Source: Bacteroides sp. 43_108 (GTDB taxonomy: Bacteria > Bacteroidota > Bacteroidia > Bacteroidales > Bacteroidaceae). From it: a stretch of 14,839 nucleotides of DNA. This document shows positions 14,736 to 14,839 of the stretch, piece after piece. A program made the translations under genes and the position numbers. Position 1 is the stretch's first letter; every line of letters begins with the position of its first letter. The DNA lies in NCBI GenBank assembly GCA_001915545.1, contig MNQS01000213.1, forward strand, positions 1 to 14,839. The letters run 5' to 3'. The notes beneath the pieces are model-generated. The model was not told where the DNA came from. It made no database searches and was given only the letters and a program-made list of their open reading frames with translations.

Positions 14736-14839
14736 AATGGTCAATAGTTCGTTAAAAATTAGCCCAGCCTAAGCGGCTCTGGCAGTAAATAAAATGAGTT
14801 CTTTGAAAAGTTTGTCAATTAATTGCGTGTTTGGTTCAA

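Noticed and set aside
14745..14839. Imperfect GC-rich inverted sequence and TTGACA upstream of gmd as promoter or operator
   Set aside because: Arms are short and mismatched, and no TAnnTTTG lies at a suitable distance.

Overview
The window comes from a member of the Bacteroidales, most likely Bacteroides or Phocaeicola. The evidence is a bifunctional Fkp-type fucokinase/guanylyltransferase next to a FucP transporter, almost no classical Shine-Dalgarno sites, and AT-rich spacers carrying the AATGAAGAATTAAT-like sequence common in these genomes. Every convincing gene lies on the minus strand, so transcription runs from right to left.

In transcription order, the right end holds the de novo GDP-L-fucose genes gmd (14735-13641) and fcl (13572-12559). 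fcl looks damaged at its 3' end: about 23 bp appear to be missing, and the rest of its usual C-terminus lies out of frame in 12584-12480. Next comes an AT-rich block of five genes (12379-8060): an AbiH family gene overlapping a two-TM AbiC-like abortive infection gene, then, after a spacer with a possible promoter, a near-seamless three-gene cassette of a Cas2-like small protein, a PIN-like nuclease and a five-TM membrane protein. GC-rich housekeeping-type genes resume with ugd (7986-6658). A small PIN-family toxin/antitoxin pair (6504-5879) follows, then rfbB (5824-4679), a RhaM-type sugar mutarotase (4664-4335), fkp (4193-1350) and fucP (1348-152). The left edge cuts the start of another minus-strand gene, possibly a WecB/TagA/CpsF glycosyltransferase.

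The sugar genes supply activated sugars for surface polysaccharide and protein glycosylation: GDP-L-fucose by synthesis from GDP-mannose (gmd, fcl) and by salvage of external fucose (fucP, the mutarotase, fkp), UDP-glucuronate (ugd) and dTDP-4-keto-6-deoxyglucose (rfbB). The two AT-rich inserts (defence block and TA pair) differ sharply in base composition from their neighbours (about 30% and 40% G+C in hand-counted sample lines, against about 57% in fkp), which suggests acquisition by transfer into a sugar-nucleotide locus.

The best candidates for something undescribed are the Cas2-like/PIN/five-TM cassette, the coupled AbiH-AbiC pair, the fcl 3' lesion beside the defence block, and a 12-copy heptanucleotide array just upstream of fkp that has a shorter inverted partner upstream of fcl.
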